Part shown: positions 22,298-24,352 of the stretch, in pieces
Layout: every line of letters starts with the position of its first letter
Numbering within the stretch: the stretch's first letter is position 1
Assembly: GCA_046710445.1 (NCBI GenBank)
Contig: JBKEHD010000017.1
Coordinates: forward strand, 1-24,352
Source of the DNA: JBKEHD01 sp046710445
GTDB lineage: Bacteria; Pseudomonadota; Alphaproteobacteria; Rickettsiales; Midichloriaceae
Length of the DNA: 24,352 bases
Reading direction: 5' to 3'
The notes under the pieces: generated by a model
Databases searched by the model: none
Seen by the model: only the letters and a program-made list of their open reading frames with translations
Told to the model about the DNA's origin: nothing
Made by a program: the position numbers and the translations under genes

Positions 22298-23587
22298 TTA
22301 TATTTTTTTACTAATATTTCGTGATTTACTACCAGTATATACCTGCCTTGGTCTACCTATTTTCATTGCAGGATCTTCAACCATCTCTTTCCATTGAGCA
22401 ACCCAACCAGTGGTTCTAGCTATTGCAAAGAAAACCGTAAACATGTTCTTTGGTATACCAAGGGCCCTATAAATAATACCTGAATAAAAATCAACATTAG
22501 GAAAAAGTTTCTTTTCAATGAAATAGGCATCAGACAAGGCAATTTTTTCGAGTTCAATAGCAATATCCAAAAGTTTATCACTTCTAATATTTAAATCAGA
22601 TAATACTTCATGGCAGTATTTTTTTAATACACCCGCTCTTGGATCATAATTTTTATACACCCTATGACCAAATCCCATCAATCTGAATGAGTCATTTTTA
22701 TCTTTAGCTTTTTTAATATACAAAGGTATCCTTTCAGGATCTCCAATCTCTTCTAACATATTAATCACAGCTTCATTCGCTCCACCATGAGCAGGACCCC
22801 ATAAAGAAGCAATACCAGCACTTGTAACTGCAAAAGGATTTGCTCCTGAAGAACCGGCCAATCTTACTGTGGAAGTTGAAGCATTTTGCTCATGATCTGC
22901 ATGCAAAATAAGCAGTTTATCTAACGCTTTTGAAACTACTGGATTCACCTTGTACTCCTCAGTAGGAACAGCAAACATCATTTTCAATAAATTAGAACTA
23001 AAGTCTAAACTATTATCCGGATATATAAACGGCAATCCTATAGAATATTTATATGCCATTGCTGCTAAAGTTGGTACTTTTGCAATGATTTTATGAATAA
23101 CAGATTCTCTTTGTTCAGCATTTTTTATATCTAAACTTTCATGATAAAATGCTGATAAAGAACTAACAGTTCCAACCATAATAGCCATCGGATGCGAATG
23201 CCTTGGAAATCCTCTAAAAAAAAATTGTAACTGCTCATGCACCATAGTGTGATGCTTTATAGAATGAATGAATTTGCTTTTTTGAACTTGATCAGGTAAT
23301 TCTCCATATAAAAGTAAGTGGCTAACTTCCATGAAATCAGCTTTCTCCGCTAATTCCTCAATGCCATATCCCCTATGTCTTAAAATACCTTTCTCTCCGT
23401 CTATATACGTAATTGCAGAATCGCATGAGGCAGTAGACATAAAAGCAGGATCATACGTAAAATAACCAGTATCTTTATATAATTTCCTAACATCTATGGC
23501 TTTTGGACCTTCATTACCATGTATTATAGGTAAATCTATATCTGGGATTCCATCTATCTTTATAGTTGCTTTACTATCTTTATCCAT
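22298..23587 (-). CDS. gltA: Citrate synthase
   Basis: A type II citrate synthase of 429 residues that condenses oxaloacetate and acetyl-CoA to open the TCA cycle. Catalytic landmarks are all present: LHADHEQNASTSTVRLAGSS (first active-site His), GPAHGGANEAV (second His), MGFGHRVYKNYDPRA (oxaloacetate-binding His/Arg) and NVDFYSG (catalytic Asp), followed by TGWVAQWKEM. Length and wording are close to the rickettsial enzyme. It is the first gene of a minus-strand run with the adaptor and addB. Confidence 0.97.
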   Translation of the reverse strand: MDKDSKATIKIDGIPDIDLPIIHGNEGPKAIDVRKLYKDTGYFTYDPAFMSTASCDSAITYIDGEKGILRHRGYGIEELAEKADFMEVSHLLLYGELPDQVQKSKFIHSIKHHTMVHEQLQFFFRGFPRHSHPMAIMVGTVSSLSAFYHESLDIKNAEQRESVIHKIIAKVPTLAAMAYKYSIGLPFIYPDNSLDFSSNLLKMMFAVPTEEYKVNPVVSKALDKLLILHADHEQNASTSTVRLAGSSGANPFAVTSAGIASLWGPAHGGANEAVINMLEEIGDPERIPLYIKKAKDKNDSFRLMGFGHRVYKNYDPRAGVLKKYCHEVLSDLNIRSDKLLDIAIELEKIALSDAYFIEKKLFPNVDFYSGIIYRALGIPKNMFTVFFAIARTTGWVAQWKEMVEDPAMKIGRPRQVYTGSKSRNISKKI

Positions 23588-23628
23588 TATAAAAAACTAA
23601 AAAAAACTTTAAAAAAACTCTATAACCA

Positions 23629-23657
23629 ATGCTATACCTTGAACATGACTTTTTCAA
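23629..23657 (-). promoter_or_regulatory. Promoter of the gltA run
   Basis: On the minus strand TTGAAA (23657-23652), a 17-base spacer and TAGCAT (23634-23629) lie about 42 bases before the gltA ATG, inside the 80-base gap to the VirB4 remnant. The -35 is good and the -10 moderate. Confidence 0.45.
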
Positions 23658-23667
23658 TAGCTATTTC

Positions 23668-24342
23668 TTACCCTAACAATTTCAATATATCACCAAATCC
23701 ATCTAAATTTACCTCTGCAAACACTGAATCCTCTCTGTACTTCAGTAAAAATCTACGTTTTTTACTATCATAACTTTTAATATAGTTAAATTCTTGATCG
23801 GAAAGATTGTATAGGTATTTATATTTTTTATCTATCATCCTATCTGATAAAAATAATCTAGTAGCAAAATTTGCAACCTCATTTTCAAAAGTATCAGGAA
23901 GCTCCTCCTCTTCAAAATTTTCTTGAATTAAAATAAGAATAGCATTTTTTTTACCAATATCTTTTAGTATTTTAGAAATTTTTCCATTAAATCCATAACC
24001 ATCAAAAAAACTTTGCGCATTATTTATGACAATAATGGTTTTATCTCCATTTAAAGAATTTACTATATTATTAACAACTAATGAAAAGAACGGTTTAAAT
24101 AGCTTTGGATTATTATATATTTTTGAAAAATCTACGTTTAAGTATTGTGTATCATTCAATATTTTCACATTATCTTTTTCAAAAAAATTACTATAAAATT
24201 TTGAATGAAAGAAATTTTTATAATTAGTTTTTATAGTTAAGTCATTAAACTCGTCTATACTCAACCCAAATGAAAATGCCGAAAATTTAAAAACCCTTGA
24301 AAAATAATCAAAAAAGAGGAGAATGAAGGAATGAAAAATTTC
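23668..24342 (-). pseudogene. VirB4-type T4SS ATPase, C-terminal part (interrupted; runs off right edge)
   Basis: The translated 198 residues from a TTG at 24264 match the C-terminal end of VirB4/TraC ATPases: YLNVDFSKIYNNPKLFKPFF (like VGFDxTxxxDxP), TIIVINNAQSFF at the Walker B position, ILILIQENFEE (where others have ATQSxED), ATRLFLSD, YLYNLSDQEFNYIKS, and FLLKYREDSVFAEVNLDGFGDILKLL at the end. The Walker B acidic pair (usually DEAW) reads NNAQ, so ATP hydrolysis is doubtful; a second, degenerate VirB4 copy is known in rickettsial rvh systems. The frame stays open upstream of the TTG for 26 more codons with plausible homology and then meets a TAG (24343-24345) near the window edge. It is therefore either a nonsense-broken gene or a remnant. 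Identity is good; whether it is a pseudogene is less sure. Confidence 0.65.
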
Positions 24343-24352
24343 CTAACCATAG

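Noticed and set aside
21844..22314. 156-residue plus-strand frame opposite the adaptor gene
   Set aside because: Shadow of the HlyD-type gene caused by low-complexity AT-rich sequence.

Overview
The window is AT-rich, densely coding bacterial DNA that most likely comes from a flagellum-bearing member of the Rickettsiales, closest in character to Midichloriaceae-type symbionts. The evidence is the company of genes: a SUF-only Fe-S operon with an Rrf2 regulator, split glycyl-tRNA synthetase (glyQ), an NDUFA12 homologue next to MlaD and DUF2155, alphaproteobacterial AddB, citrate synthase, an archaeal/rickettsial-looking ValRS, a VirB4-type (rvh-like) T4SS ATPase fragment, and flagellar fliO-fliP. 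The family-level placement is inference.

Layout. (1) 1-852, minus: the start of a Na+/solute symporter-like membrane protein running off the left edge, preceded by a response-regulator receiver domain broken by one in-frame TAA. (2) 853-1356: gene-free, with two identical 12-bp palindromes and possibly a decayed coding remnant. (3) 1357-6770, minus: a tight operon iscR-like/sufB/sufC/sufD/sufS/sufT; sufE is divergent at 6833, with an IscR-like operator between. (4) tatA (minus) and glyQ (plus), diverging from a short shared region. (5) 8374-10736, plus: three unrecognised genes, each behind a near-identical 41-bp promoter-like element. Two of them share a C-terminal tail and the third has a weak version. 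(6) 10737-10891: an unambiguous 4.5S SRP RNA gene (ffs) with its own promoter. (7) 10892-17017, plus: alr-mlaE-mlaF-fliO-fliP-valS, tightly packed. (8) 17107-18465, plus: NDUFA12-like, mlaD, DUF2155. (9) 18470-23587, minus: gltA, an RND/HlyD-type periplasmic adaptor, addB. (10) 23668 to the right edge, minus: the C-terminal part of a VirB4 homologue with an in-frame stop just upstream.

How it fits together. Most of the window is housekeeping: Fe-S assembly, translation, cell-wall D-alanine, outer-membrane lipid transport, flagellar export, TCA cycle and recombination repair. The accessory content is the three-gene block between glyQ and ffs. Its members have unrelated bodies (a short acidic repeat protein, a protein with a hydrophobic hairpin, and an alanine-rich helical protein). 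They share the upstream element and, in two clear cases, a tail starting F-V-E-K-E-x-A-R-R-N exactly 21 residues from the C-terminus. This looks like a co-regulated family of candidate secreted (perhaps T4SS) proteins and is the most novel item here. Two genes interrupted by nonsense codons suggest ongoing gene decay.
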